Positions 36,708 through 45,502 of a DNA stretch of 64,000 nucleotides are shown here, piece by piece. The stretch's first letter is position 1, and every line of letters begins with the position of its first letter. Source of the stretch: Acidovorax sp. KKS102 (lineage in GTDB: Bacteria; Pseudomonadota; Gammaproteobacteria; Burkholderiales; Burkholderiaceae_C). The stretch spans positions 2,418,001 to 2,482,000 of the forward strand of contig NC_018708.1 in assembly GCF_000302535.1 (NCBI RefSeq), in the 5' to 3' direction. Position numbers and translations under genes: made by a program. Under the pieces are notes generated by a model. It saw nothing but the letters and a program-made list of their open reading frames with translations, made no database searches and had not been told where the DNA came from.

Positions 36708-37631
36708 ATGCAACGCAGAACCTCTTTGGCCGCCCTCACAGGCCTGGCCGCCTTTCCGGGAGCCTTCATGACCACGTCCCTGAGCAGTGCTGCCACGGCG
36801 CCCGCGCTGCAGGCGCTCAAGCCTTCGCCCCGCATGCCGGTGATGTTTGTGGGCCATGGCAGCCCCATGAACGCCATCGAGGACAACGCCTGGCGCCGCA
36901 GCTGGCAGGCCATGGGCGCGGAGCTGATGGCGCGCGCGGTGCAGCCACAGCTCATCCTGTGCGTGTCGGCCCACTGGCTCACGCGCGGTGGCTGGCAGCT
37001 GACGGGCATGGCCAACCCCAAAACCATCCACGACTTTGGCGGCTTCCCCCAGGCGCTGTTTGACCAGCAGTACCCCGTGCCGGGCGCTCCGATGGTGGCC
37101 CGCAGCCTGGCCAAGGAGCTGAAATCCCCGGCCACGGGCGCTGCGCTGGGTGTGGACGAGGGCGAATGGGGACTGGATCACGGCACCTGGTCGGTGCTCA
37201 AGCCCATGTTCCCCCAGGCGCGCATCCCGGTGATGCAACTCAGCATGGACTACAGCCGCCCTCCGGCCGAGCACTATGTGCTGGGACAGCAGCTCAAGGC
37301 CCTGCGCGAGCGGGGCGTGCTGATCGTGGGCAGCGGCAACATCGTGCACAACCTGCGCGCATCCCGCCGTGGCTCGGCCGCCAACGAAGCGTATGACTGG
37401 GCCACGGAGTTCGACACCGTGGTGCAGGAGCAGATCAAAAAGGGCCAGTTGGGCGCCTTGCAGGACTTCCAGAAGCTGGGTGCCGTCGCCCAGCAGGCGC
37501 TCCCCACTTACGAGCACTACCTGCCGCTGCTTTACGCAGCGGGGGCCGTGCTGCCCAGCGAGATGCCCCGCTTTTTCAACACGGGCTATCAGTCGGCATC
37601 GATCTCGATGCGGTCGGTGCTGTGGGGCTGA
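36708..37631 (+). CDS. ygiD: Extradiol dioxygenase YgiD-like (4,5-DOPA dioxygenase family)
   Basis: This 307-residue LigB-type dioxygenase has metal-ligand histidines in FVGHGSPMNAIED and SAHWLTRGG, and closing segments such as SGNIVHNLR and WATEFD. The family cleaves catechol rings of L-DOPA-like substrates. It has an N-terminal extension of about 45 residues, QRRTSLAALTGLAAFPGA, that looks like a Tat signal (RR followed by a hydrophobic stretch), unlike the cytoplasmic E. coli protein. A repeat copy follows its stop by 30 bases. Confidence 0.87.
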   Translation: MQRRTSLAALTGLAAFPGAFMTTSLSSAATAPALQALKPSPRMPVMFVGHGSPMNAIEDNAWRRSWQAMGAELMARAVQPQLILCVSAHWLTRGGWQLTGMANPKTIHDFGGFPQALFDQQYPVPGAPMVARSLAKELKSPATGAALGVDEGEWGLDHGTWSVLKPMFPQARIPVMQLSMDYSRPPAEHYVLGQQLKALRERGVLIVGSGNIVHNLRASRRGSAANEAYDWATEFDTVVQEQIKKGQLGALQDFQKLGAVAQQALPTYEHYLPLLYAAGAVLPSEMPRFFNTGYQSASISMRSVLWG

Positions 37632-37660
37632 TCTCCGCTTTCTGGGGGTGATTGCTTCTC

Positions 37661-37707
37661 TTTTGATAGCTGTCAGCGCATGTTTTTCTAGCGCTTGAGG
37701 CCAAAAA
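37661..37707 (+). repeat. Repeat family 1, copy E
   Basis: TTTTGATAGCTGTCAGCGCA, then TGTTTTTCTAGCGCTTGAGG, then CC. It lies between convergent ygiD and a nucleotidyltransferase gene. The TAG stop of the latter (37690-37688) and about its last four residues (GLKR) are made from the repeat. Confidence 0.8.
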
Positions 37708-38359
37708 CGCTTGAAATCGCCGCGTCGTCGTTGTAAAACGGCCCTCCGGCCGCCACGTGACCTGCGGCCTGGATCGTCAGCCATGGCCAGCGCTCACGGT
37801 AGCTTTTTGCCTTTGCCTCAAACAACGGAAGATGTGGGCAGGCCGGGTTGGGTTGGAGCAGCCCGGCGTACAGCTCTTCCAGCCCGTACGGCGCGTACAG
37901 CGTGGGTTGCGCAATGCTGGGGGCGTTGGAAGGTTGCAGACCCACGCAGGTGCAGGGCACCAGAAAACGCTCGATCCCGTTGCGGGCGGATTGCAGCGGT
38001 GAATACGGATAACCAAACCAGCGCTCGTACCAGAGGTGCACCCGGGCCTGGTTCTTGGCTTCGACGGTGATCGGCAGGTCGGCGAAGAGGGCAGTGGCGC
38101 GGTCCTGAACGGCCTGTTCTGCTGCTTCGGACAGATCCGATGCATCGAAGTAAAACAGGTCGTAGTCCTTGATGTGCGCCGTGGGCGCCAGACCAGAGCG
38201 CAGGTTCCACACCGTCTGGAACAAGCAGCCCGCCACCAGCCACGCATCGGGCAGGCCCAGAAACGGCAAACGCTCCAGAAGGGCCGCGTTGTGCGGGTTC
38301 TGGAGCGCTTCGCTCACAAAGCGGCGCGTGAGCGCCGCCTGCTCATCGTGCTCAGACAA
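37688..38359 (-). CDS. Nucleotidyltransferase-like protein (DUF925 type)
   Basis: This 223-residue protein resembles the DUF925/NTP_transf_6 family. GLPDAWLVAGCLFQTVWN contains the G-(C)-x motif of the polymerase-beta fold, and IKDYDLFYFD provides the two catalytic aspartates. No substrate is known for the family. It starts with TTG at 38359, overlapping the aminotransferase stop by eight bases, so the two are translationally coupled. The C-terminus runs into a repeat copy. Confidence 0.8.
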   Translation of the reverse strand: MSEHDEQAALTRRFVSEALQNPHNAALLERLPFLGLPDAWLVAGCLFQTVWNLRSGLAPTAHIKDYDLFYFDASDLSEAAEQAVQDRATALFADLPITVEAKNQARVHLWYERWFGYPYSPLQSARNGIERFLVPCTCVGLQPSNAPSIAQPTLYAPYGLEELYAGLLQPNPACPHLPLFEAKAKSYRERWPWLTIQAAGHVAAGGPFYNDDAAISSVFGLKR

Positions 38360-39548
38360 CCTTGGCGATCGCCTGGCAGACGTAGTCGATGTTCTTGCTG
38401 TTCAGGGCAGCGACGCACATGCGGCCGGTGTCCGTGCCGTACACGCCGAACTCATTGCGCAGGCGCACCATCTGGTCCTTGGACAGGCCGGAGTAGCTGA
38501 ACATGCCGATCTGGGTGGTGATGAAGCTCATGTCCTGCTTCACACCGGCGGCCTTCAGGCCATCGACCAGCTTCTGGCGCATGGCCTTGATGCGCACGCG
38601 CATTTCGGCCAGTTCCTTTTCCCACATCGCGCGCAGCTCGGGGTTGTTCAGTACGGCAGCCACCACCGCACCGCCGTGTGTGGGCGGGTTGGAGTAGTTG
38701 GTGCGGATCACGATCTTGAGCTGGGACAGCACGCGGCTGGCTTCTTCCTTGTCCGTGCACAGCACCGACAGGCCGCCCACGCGCTCGCCGTACAGGCTGA
38801 AGCTCTTGGAGAACGAGGTGGACACAAAGAAGTTCAGGCCAGCGGCGACGAACTTCTGAATGACGGCGCCGTCTTCGGCGATGCCGTGGCCGAAGCCCTG
38901 GTAGGCCATGTCCAGGAAAGGTGTCAGGCCCTTGGCCTTGACAGCAGCAATGACCTGGTCCCACTGCTCGGGGGTGATGTCATAGCCGGTGGGGTTGTGG
39001 CAGCAGGCGTGCAGAACGACGATGGTGCCGGGAGCGGCAGCGTTCAGGCTGGCCAGGAAACCTTCGAAGTTCACGCCGCGCTTTTCGGCGTCGTAGTACG
39101 CGTACGTGTCCACTTCAAAACCAGCGTTAGTGAACAGCGCGCGGTGGTTTTCCCAGCTGGGGTCGGAGATCAGCACTTTGGCGTTGGGACTGACCTTCTT
39201 CAAGAAGTCGGCACCGATCTTCAGGCCGCCGGTACCGCCGATGGCCTGCACGGTGGCCACGCGGCCGGACTTCACGGGTTCGCTGTCGGCGCCGAACACC
39301 AGGCTCTTGACGGCGTTGTCATAGGCCACGATGCCGTCGATGGGCAGGTAGCCACGGGCCGTAGGCTTTTCCATCATGGTCTTTTCAGCGGCCTGCACAC
39401 ATTGCAGCAGGGGCAGCTTGCCGTTGTCGTCGAAATAAACGCCGACGCCCAGGTTGACCTTGTTGGGGTTGGTGTCGGCGTTGAATTGCTCGTTGAGGCC
39501 CAGGATGGGGTCGCGGGGGGCCATTTCGACGGCGGTGAACAGAGACAT
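38352..39548 (-). CDS. tyrB: Aspartate/aromatic amino acid aminotransferase
   Basis: This 398-residue class Ia aminotransferase begins MSLFTAVEMAPRDPILGLNE and has the cofactor-binding lysine in STSFSKSFSLYGERVGGL, HACCHNPTGYD, and a substrate arginine in the C-terminal NEFGVYGTDTGRMCVAALN. It interconverts aspartate or aromatic amino acids with their 2-oxo acids. AspC and TyrB cannot be separated by eye. AAGGA precedes the start. It is divergent from uvrB. Confidence 0.9.
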   Translation of the reverse strand: MSLFTAVEMAPRDPILGLNEQFNADTNPNKVNLGVGVYFDDNGKLPLLQCVQAAEKTMMEKPTARGYLPIDGIVAYDNAVKSLVFGADSEPVKSGRVATVQAIGGTGGLKIGADFLKKVSPNAKVLISDPSWENHRALFTNAGFEVDTYAYYDAEKRGVNFEGFLASLNAAAPGTIVVLHACCHNPTGYDITPEQWDQVIAAVKAKGLTPFLDMAYQGFGHGIAEDGAVIQKFVAAGLNFFVSTSFSKSFSLYGERVGGLSVLCTDKEEASRVLSQLKIVIRTNYSNPPTHGGAVVAAVLNNPELRAMWEKELAEMRVRIKAMRQKLVDGLKAAGVKQDMSFITTQIGMFSYSGLSKDQMVRLRNEFGVYGTDTGRMCVAALNSKNIDYVCQAIAKVV

Positions 39549-39654
39549 GAAAATCCTTGAAAGGTTGTCAGTAGCGAAGAATCCAGGCGTGGTGTACTGT
39601 GCCGGGTTCCGCCGATTTTAACGGGCGGCCTGCTCCACCCGTTGACCACGCCCC

Positions 39655-41745
39655 ATGCCAGATATCACCGAAGTCATAACTGAAAAGCAAGACGGCGAGT
39701 TCGTCCGCTTCCCTGATTCCCCCTTCGAACTGTTCCAGCCCTATCCCCCCGCAGGCGATCAGCCCGAGGCCATTGCCAAGCTGGTGGAGGGCCTGCATGA
39801 CGGCGAAACCTTCCAAACCTTGCTGGGCGTGACGGGCTCGGGTAAGACCTTCACCATGGCCAACGTGATCGCGCGCATGGGCCGCCCGGCCATCATCTTT
39901 GCGCCCAACAAGACGCTGGCCGCGCAGCTGTACAGCGAGTTCCGCGAGTTCTTTCCCAAGAACGCCGTGGAGTATTTCGTGAGCTACTACGACTACTACC
40001 AGCCCGAGGCCTATGTGCCGCAGCGCGACCTGTTCATCGAGAAGGACAGCGCGATCAACGAGCACATCGAGCAGATGCGGCTGTCGTGCACCAAGAGCCT
40101 GATGGAGCGGCGCGATGTGGTGATCGTGGCCACCGTGTCGGCCATCTACGGCATTGGCGAGCCCGAGAGCTACCACCGCATGGTGATGACGCTGCGGGTG
40201 GGCGACAAGGTGGGGCAGCGCGATGTGATTGCCCAGCTGATCCGCATGCAGTACCAGCGCAACGAGGCGGATTTCAGCCGGGGCAAGTTCCGTGTGCGCG
40301 GCGACACCATCGATGTGTTCCCGGCCGAGCACTCCGAGCTGGCGATCCGCATCGAGCTGTTTGACGACGAGATCGAGAGCCTGCAGTTGTTCGACCCCCT
40401 CACCGGGCGTGTCAAGCAGAAGATTCCGCGCTTTACCGTGTACCCCAGCAGCCACTACGTGACGCCACGCGACAAGGTGCTGGCCGCCGTTGAGACCATC
40501 AAGCTGGAACTGGCCGAGCGCCTGCAGCAACTGGTGGCCGACGGCAAGCTGGTCGAAGCGCAGCGGCTGGAGCAGCGCACGCGGTTTGATTTGGAGATGC
40601 TCAGCGAGGTGGGGCACTGCAAAGGCATCGAGAACTACACGCGTCACCTGTCGGGCGCTGCGCCGGGCGATCCGCCCAGCACGCTGACCGACTACATGCC
40701 CAAGGACGCGCTCATGTTCCTGGACGAAAGCCACCAGATGATCGGCCAGCTGAGCGCCATGTACAACGGCGACCGTGCGCGCAAGACCACGCTGGTCGAA
40801 TATGGGTTTCGACTGCCGTCGGCACTGGACAACCGGCCGCTCAAGTTCGAAGAGTTTGAGCAGCGCATGCGGCAGGTGATCTTTGTATCGGCCACGCCCG
40901 CCGACTATGAAAAGACCCATTCAGGGCAGGTGGTGGACCAGGTGGTTCGCCCCACGGGCCTGGTGGACCCGGTGGTGGAGGTGCGACCCGCCACCCATCA
41001 AGTGGATGATGTGCTGCAAGAAATACGCATTCGGGTTGAAAAGCACGAGCGCGTACTCATTACCACGCTGACCAAGCGCATGGCCGAGCAGTTAACCGAC
41101 TACCTCACGGACAACGGTGTGAAGGTGCGCTACCTGCACAGCGATGTGGATACCGTGGAACGCGTGGAGATCATCCGGGACCTGCGGCTGGGCGCGTTTG
41201 ACGTGCTGGTGGGCATCAACCTGCTGCGTGAAGGGCTGGACATCCCCGAGGTGTCGTTGGTAGCGATCTTGGATGCCGACAAGGAAGGCTTCTTGCGCGC
41301 AGAGCGCAGCCTAATCCAGACGATTGGCCGTGCTGCGCGCAACTTGAACGGCCATGCCATCCTCTACGCCGACCGCATCACCGACTCCATGAAAAAAGCC
41401 ATGGGCGAAACGGAACGCCGGCGCATCAAGCAGATCGCATACAACGAGGCCAACGGGATCACGCCGCGCAGCATTGTCAAGCGGGTAAGAGACCTGATTG
41501 ACGGCGTGTACAGCGAAAAAGCGGGCAAGGACGCTGAACGCCTGGAGCAAGAAGCCCTGCAGCGTGCGCAGGTGGAGGACATGTCCGAGAAGGACGTGGC
41601 CCGCGAGATCAAGCGCCTGGAGAAGCTCATGCTGGAACATGCGCGCAACCTGGAGTTCGAGCAGGCCGCCCGGGTGCGCGACCAGCTGACGCGGCTCAAG
41701 GACCAAGCGTTTGGAGCCCACGGCAGCGATTCCGTAGCCTTGTAG
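39655..41745 (+). CDS. uvrB: Excinuclease ABC subunit B
   Basis: This 696-residue protein matches full-length UvrB: Walker [16 protein letters not shown], the beta-hairpin [17 protein letters not shown]-like FLDESHQ, helicase motif [11 protein letters not shown], and a C-terminal UVR coiled coil ending near [16 protein letters not shown]. It verifies damage and hands DNA from UvrA to UvrC in nucleotide excision repair. It is monocistronic, with an unremarkable leader. No LexA box is visible in the 106-base upstream region. Confidence 0.95.
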   Translation: MPDITEVITEKQDGEFVRFPDSPFELFQPYPPAGDQPEAIAKLVEGLHDGETFQTLLGVTGSGKTFTMANVIARMGRPAIIFAPNKTLAAQLYSEFREFFPKNAVEYFVSYYDYYQPEAYVPQRDLFIEKDSAINEHIEQMRLSCTKSLMERRDVVIVATVSAIYGIGEPESYHRMVMTLRVGDKVGQRDVIAQLIRMQYQRNEADFSRGKFRVRGDTIDVFPAEHSELAIRIELFDDEIESLQLFDPLTGRVKQKIPRFTVYPSSHYVTPRDKVLAAVETIKLELAERLQQLVADGKLVEAQRLEQRTRFDLEMLSEVGHCKGIENYTRHLSGAAPGDPPSTLTDYMPKDALMFLDESHQMIGQLSAMYNGDRARKTTLVEYGFRLPSALDNRPLKFEEFEQRMRQVIFVSATPADYEKTHSGQVVDQVVRPTGLVDPVVEVRPATHQVDDVLQEIRIRVEKHERVLITTLTKRMAEQLTDYLTDNGVKVRYLHSDVDTVERVEIIRDLRLGAFDVLVGINLLREGLDIPEVSLVAILDADKEGFLRAERSLIQTIGRAARNLNGHAILYADRITDSMKKAMGETERRRIKQIAYNEANGITPRSIVKRVRDLIDGVYSEKAGKDAERLEQEALQRAQVEDMSEKDVAREIKRLEKLMLEHARNLEFEQAARVRDQLTRLKDQAFGAHGSDSVAL

Positions 41746-41998
41746 AAAAAGGATTGCGGCCGGGTGTGTGATGAGAAATTACTATTGAGTCGATTAATAA
41801 CTATTTGGTTTTTTAACCCGACAGAATCAATAGGGATTTGTGCTATACTCGCACAAAACACTCAACAAAACAGCCCAACGATGAAGGGCTCCGCGGCAGG
41901 TGACTGTGCGGAGTAAGGGGCGGAGACGGTGCCACGCTGGCAAACAGTCAGCGACGGCGGTTTCTTCAACGAACAAGCCTTAGCACAAGGAGCTTGCG
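41746..41998 (+). promoter_or_regulatory. iscR promoter and structured leader
   Basis: This 253-base region contains a likely -10 TATACT (41844-41849) with extended TG three bases before, and a weak GACAGA at -35. The predicted leader of about 140 bases holds two competing hairpins: AGCCC/GGGCT (41872-41890) and CTCCGC/GCGGAG (41889-41913). An AT-rich block at about 41775-41815 may hold an IscR site, but I cannot match the consensus with confidence. AAGGAG at 41987-41992 serves iscR. Confidence 0.6.
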
Positions 41999-42535
41999 AT
42001 GCGTCTCACAACCAAAGGCCGTTTTGCGGTCACCGCCATGATTGACCTGGCCTTGCGCCAAAACAACGGCCCCGTCACGCTGGCTGCCATCAGCCAGCGC
42101 CAGCAGATTTCGCTGTCGTACCTGGAGCAACTCTTTGGCAAGCTGCGCCGTCATGAGCTGGTGGAGTCCACCCGTGGCCCCGGCGGCGGTTACACGCTGG
42201 CCCGCAAGGCAGGTGACATCACTGTGGCAGACATCATCGTGTCGGTAGATGAGCCCATCGACGCCACTCAATGCGGTGGCAAGGAAAACTGCCTGGGTGA
42301 AGCCGGTCGTTGCATGACGCACGAGCTGTGGGCTTCGCTGAACCAGCGCATGGTCGAATTCCTGGATTCCGTCACCCTGCAAAAGCTGGTGGACGAGCAG
42401 CTCGCCAAGGGCGTGCAGATCGAAGACAAGCCCGTGGTGCGCCGTGCCATCTCCACCACCCCTGTGGTCAAGCCCATTCGCGTGAATGCCCCGAACTCGG
42501 TGTTTGCGCTGGGCAACGTTTTCGCCAAATCCTGA
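41999..42535 (+). CDS. iscR: Fe-S cluster regulator IscR
   Basis: This 178-residue Rrf2-family winged-helix protein has the [2Fe-2S] ligands at the canonical positions: Cys92, Cys98 and Cys104 in CGGKENCLGEAGRC, and His107. With the cluster it represses its own operon; without it, it acts at type 2 sites. The C-terminus is extended by about 20 residues relative to E. coli, ending NAPNSVFALGNVFAKS. It leads the isc operon, as expected. Confidence 0.96.
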   Translation: MRLTTKGRFAVTAMIDLALRQNNGPVTLAAISQRQQISLSYLEQLFGKLRRHELVESTRGPGGGYTLARKAGDITVADIIVSVDEPIDATQCGGKENCLGEAGRCMTHELWASLNQRMVEFLDSVTLQKLVDEQLAKGVQIEDKPVVRRAISTTPVVKPIRVNAPNSVFALGNVFAKS

Positions 42536-42650
42536 CCTATGAGGCGCGGTGCTGGCCCTGGGGTCGGCACTGCCCTGACCGCGTTTTAATCGTTTTCCTG
42601 TTTGTTCTGCCTCTTCTGTTTGCCAGCCAGAACCTTTTACTGAGCCAGCC

Positions 42651-43871
42651 ATGGACATGACCCCGCACTTTCCCATTTACCTCGACTATGGCGCCACGAC
42701 CCCGGTAGACCCCCGTGTGGTGGACGCCATGATTCCCTGGTTGCGTGAGCACTTTGGCAACCCGGCATCGCGCAGCCACGCCTGGGGCTGGGAGGCCGAA
42801 GAGGCGGTGGAAAAAGCGCGTGTCCAGGTGGCAGACCTGATCGGTGCCGACCCGCGCGAAATCGTCTGGACCAGTGGTGCGACCGAGTCGATCAACTTGG
42901 CCCTGAAGGGCGCCGCGCATTTCTACAAAGGCAAGGGCAAGCACCTCATCACGCTCAAGACCGAGCACAAGGCCGTGCTGGACACCATGCGTGAGCTGGA
43001 GCGCCAGGGTTTTGAAGCTACTTATCTGGACGTGCAGGAAGACGGCTTGGTCAACATGGACGTGCTCAAGGCGGCCATCCGCCCCGACACCGTGCTGATC
43101 AGCATCCTCTTCGTGAACAACGAAATCGGCGTGATCCAGGACATCCCCGCCATCGGCGCGCTGTGCCGCGAAAAGGGAATCCTGCTGCATGTGGATGCCG
43201 CCCAGGCGACGGGCCGTGTCGAGATCGACATGAACGTGCTTCCCATCGACCTGATGAGCATGACCGCCCACAAGACCTATGGCCCCAAGGGCATTGGTGC
43301 GCTGTACGTGCGCCGCAAGCCCCGCGTGCGGCTGGAAGCCCAGATGCACGGCGGCGGTCACGAGCGCGGCATGCGCTCGGGCACCTTGCCCACGCACCAG
43401 ATCGTGGGCATGGGCGAGGCTTTCCGTATCGCCAAGGAAGAAATGGCAGAGAGCAACGCCAAGGCCAAGGCCTTGCAGCAGCGCCTGCTCGACGGCCTCA
43501 AGGATATCGAACAGGTCTACATCAACGGCAGCCTGGAGCGCCGTGTGCCGCAGAACCTGAACATGAGCTTCAACTTCGTCGAAGGCGAATCGCTCATCAT
43601 GGGCATCAAAGGCCTGGCGGTGTCGTCGGGCTCGGCCTGCACCTCCGCCAGCCTGGAGCCCAGCTATGTGCTGCGCGCTTTGGGCCGCAGCGATGAGCTG
43701 GCGCACAGCAGCCTGCGCATGACCATTGGCCGTTTCACGACCGAAGAAGAGATCGACTACGCCATCTCCACCATCCGCGAGAACGTGGCCCGCCTGCGCG
43801 AGTTGAGCCCGCTGTGGGAGATGTACAAGGACGGCATCGATATCAGCACCATCCAATGGGCTGCGCACTGA
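42651..43871 (+). CDS. iscS: Cysteine desulfurase IscS
   Basis: This 406-residue PLP enzyme opens [19 protein letters not shown], has the PLP lysine in [11 protein letters not shown], and the persulfide-carrying cysteine in [19 protein letters not shown]. It removes sulfur from cysteine and delivers it to IscU, and also to tRNA thiolation. The C-terminus ends STIQWAAH, the conserved IscU-binding tail. It follows iscR by 115 bases. Confidence 0.97.
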   Translation: MDMTPHFPIYLDYGATTPVDPRVVDAMIPWLREHFGNPASRSHAWGWEAEEAVEKARVQVADLIGADPREIVWTSGATESINLALKGAAHFYKGKGKHLITLKTEHKAVLDTMRELERQGFEATYLDVQEDGLVNMDVLKAAIRPDTVLISILFVNNEIGVIQDIPAIGALCREKGILLHVDAAQATGRVEIDMNVLPIDLMSMTAHKTYGPKGIGALYVRRKPRVRLEAQMHGGGHERGMRSGTLPTHQIVGMGEAFRIAKEEMAESNAKAKALQQRLLDGLKDIEQVYINGSLERRVPQNLNMSFNFVEGESLIMGIKGLAVSSGSACTSASLEPSYVLRALGRSDELAHSSLRMTIGRFTTEEEIDYAISTIRENVARLRELSPLWEMYKDGIDISTIQWAAH

Positions 43872-43910
43872 TTCCGCACAAATTCTGGACGTATTGAAGA
43901 GGTACACATC

Positions 43911-44312
43911 ATGGCTTACTCAGACAAAGTGGTTGACCATTACGAAAACCCCCGCAACGTGGGTTCGTTCGACAAGGGTGACGATTCGGTGGGCACCGGC
44001 ATGGTGGGCGCGCCCGCCTGCGGCGACGTGATGAAGCTGCAGATCAAGGTGAATCCTGAAACTGGCGTGATCGAAGACGCCCGCTTCAAGACCTACGGCT
44101 GCGGCTCGGCCATTGCCTCGTCGTCGCTGGTGACCGAATGGGTCAAGGGCAAGACGCTGGACGAAGCTGCGGCGCTCAAGAACAGCGAGATTGCCGAAGA
44201 ACTGGCTTTGCCGCCCGTCAAGATCCACTGCTCCATCCTGGCCGAAGATGCGATCAAGGCTGCCGTGCTGGACTACAAGACCAAGCACGCCGCTACGACC
44301 ACCGCTGCCTGA
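43911..44312 (+). CDS. iscU: Fe-S scaffold protein IscU
   Basis: This 133-residue protein has the three scaffold cysteines, in [20 protein letters not shown] and [10 protein letters not shown], and the HscA-recognition loop LPPVK just before the third. It assembles [2Fe-2S] clusters with IscS and frataxin and hands them on with HscA/HscB. It is 40 bases after iscS. Confidence 0.97.
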   Translation: MAYSDKVVDHYENPRNVGSFDKGDDSVGTGMVGAPACGDVMKLQIKVNPETGVIEDARFKTYGCGSAIASSSLVTEWVKGKTLDEAAALKNSEIAEELALPPVKIHCSILAEDAIKAAVLDYKTKHAATTTAA

Positions 44313-44337
44313 TTGTTTGACAGATAGATCGAGAGAC

Positions 44338-44661
44338 ATGGCCATTACGCTGACCGAAGCCGCCGCCCGGCACGTCAACCGCTACCTGACCCGTCGGGGC
44401 AAGGGGTTGGGCGTGCGCCTGGGAGTCAAGACGACAGGCTGCTCAGGGCTTGCCTACAAGCTCGAATATGTGGACGAGAGCGAGCCTGAGGACATCGTGT
44501 TCGAGAACCACGGTGTCAAGGTGCTGATCGACCCCAAGAGCCTGGCCTACATTGACGGCACTGAGCTGGACTTCGTGCGTGAAGGCCTGAACGAAGGTTT
44601 CAAGTTCAACAACCCCAACGAGCGGGACCGCTGCGGTTGCGGGGAGAGCTTCCGCGTCTGA
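44338..44661 (+). CDS. iscA: A-type Fe-S carrier IscA
   Basis: This 107-residue protein begins [20 protein letters not shown] and has the three ligand cysteines of A-type carriers: one in TTGCSGLAY and two in DRCGCGESF. It accepts clusters or iron from IscU and delivers them to apo-proteins. It is 25 bases after iscU. The start is placed at 44338, after GAGAG. The next 245 bases before hscB contain a repeat copy and a terminator. Confidence 0.96.
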   Translation: MAITLTEAAARHVNRYLTRRGKGLGVRLGVKTTGCSGLAYKLEYVDESEPEDIVFENHGVKVLIDPKSLAYIDGTELDFVREGLNEGFKFNNPNERDRCGCGESFRV

Positions 44662-44718
44662 GAGGCTGAGAGTCTTTGATCCATGCCCGCCTTGCACGCC
44701 AAAACGCCCCGGCTCGTC

Positions 44719-44764
44719 GTTGCAAATGCTCGCCATAGCCCGAGCTATGGCTGTGCTTTGCGCC
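44719..44764 (+). repeat. Repeat family 2, copy 2
   Basis: This element starts GTTGCAAATGCTC and ends CTTTGCGCC. The central hairpin is GCCATAGC-CCGA-GCTATGGC (44732-44751). Relative to copy 1, an A-T pair is replaced by C-G in the stem while the loop is free to vary. Flanking AAAACGCC (44701-44708) and GGCGTTTT (44774-44781) form an outer inverted repeat. Confidence 0.8.
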
Positions 44765-44846
44765 TAGATCTGAGGCGTTTTCGCGCGCCTTTCGGGCTTG
44801 GCTAAAAAACTTTCAGCCTCTGAGCGCCTTTCGTTGATGTCACACC

Positions 44847-44882
44847 AAACCGCCAACGCGCTCTGTGCTGGCGGTTTTTTCT
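44847..44882 (+). terminator. Terminator inside the isc operon, before hscB
   Basis: AAACCGCCA pairs with TGGCGGTTT over a 13-base loop and is followed by a run of eight T from 44875 to 44880 and beyond (TTTTTTCTT). It separates iscRSUA from hscBA-fdx. Confidence 0.75.
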
Positions 44883-44906
44883 TGGATTTCTCTCTCGCCC
44901 CTGCGC

Positions 44907-45425
44907 ATGAATCTGCAATCTGACGACTTCGAACTGTTTGGCCTCGCGCGCCGCTTTGCGCAGGAGCGCAGCGCCATCGACGCGCGCTGGAAGGATCTGC
45001 AGCGCGAGGCCCACCCCGACAAGTTTGCCGCCCAGGGCGCTGCGGCACAGCGTGTGGCCATGCAATGGTCGGTACGCATCAACGAGGCGTACCAGCGCCT
45101 GAAGGACCCGATGCGCCGCGCTGCTTACCTGTGCGAACTGCACGGTGCGCCCATCCGTGCCGAAGACAACACCGCCATGCCCGCTGCCTTTCTGATGCAG
45201 CAAATGGAGTGGCGCGAGGCGCTGGAAGACGCCCGAGCAGACAGCGAGCTGGACGCGTTGGATGATGAGGTGGCGCAAGCCCACCGTGCCGCGCTGGCGC
45301 AGTGCGAGCAACTCATCGACCAGCAGCAGGACTATGCGGGCGCAGCCCGCCAGGTCAGAGCCCTCATGTTCATTGCGCGATTTGCCGACGACATTGAGCG
45401 TCGCAGAGAGCAACTGGGACAATAG
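44907..45425 (+). CDS. hscB: Fe-S co-chaperone HscB
   Basis: This 172-residue J-domain protein has the invariant HPD in REAHPDKFAAQ and a C-terminal helical domain that binds IscU. It stimulates the ATPase of HscA on IscU. The start at 44907 (MNLQSDDFELFGL) is the second ATG of the frame and fits the family; the earlier one would lie in the terminator. The four N-terminal zinc-binding cysteines of mammalian HSC20 are absent, as in other proteobacteria. Confidence 0.94.
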   Translation: MNLQSDDFELFGLARRFAQERSAIDARWKDLQREAHPDKFAAQGAAAQRVAMQWSVRINEAYQRLKDPMRRAAYLCELHGAPIRAEDNTAMPAAFLMQQMEWREALEDARADSELDALDDEVAQAHRAALAQCEQLIDQQQDYAGAARQVRALMFIARFADDIERRREQLGQ

Positions 45426-45502
45426 GGCGGTTTGCATTCCCAAAGGGCCCCCTCGCGTGTTGATGCGATGGCGGGCTCCACCACGTAGAGATCCGAAATT
45501 TC

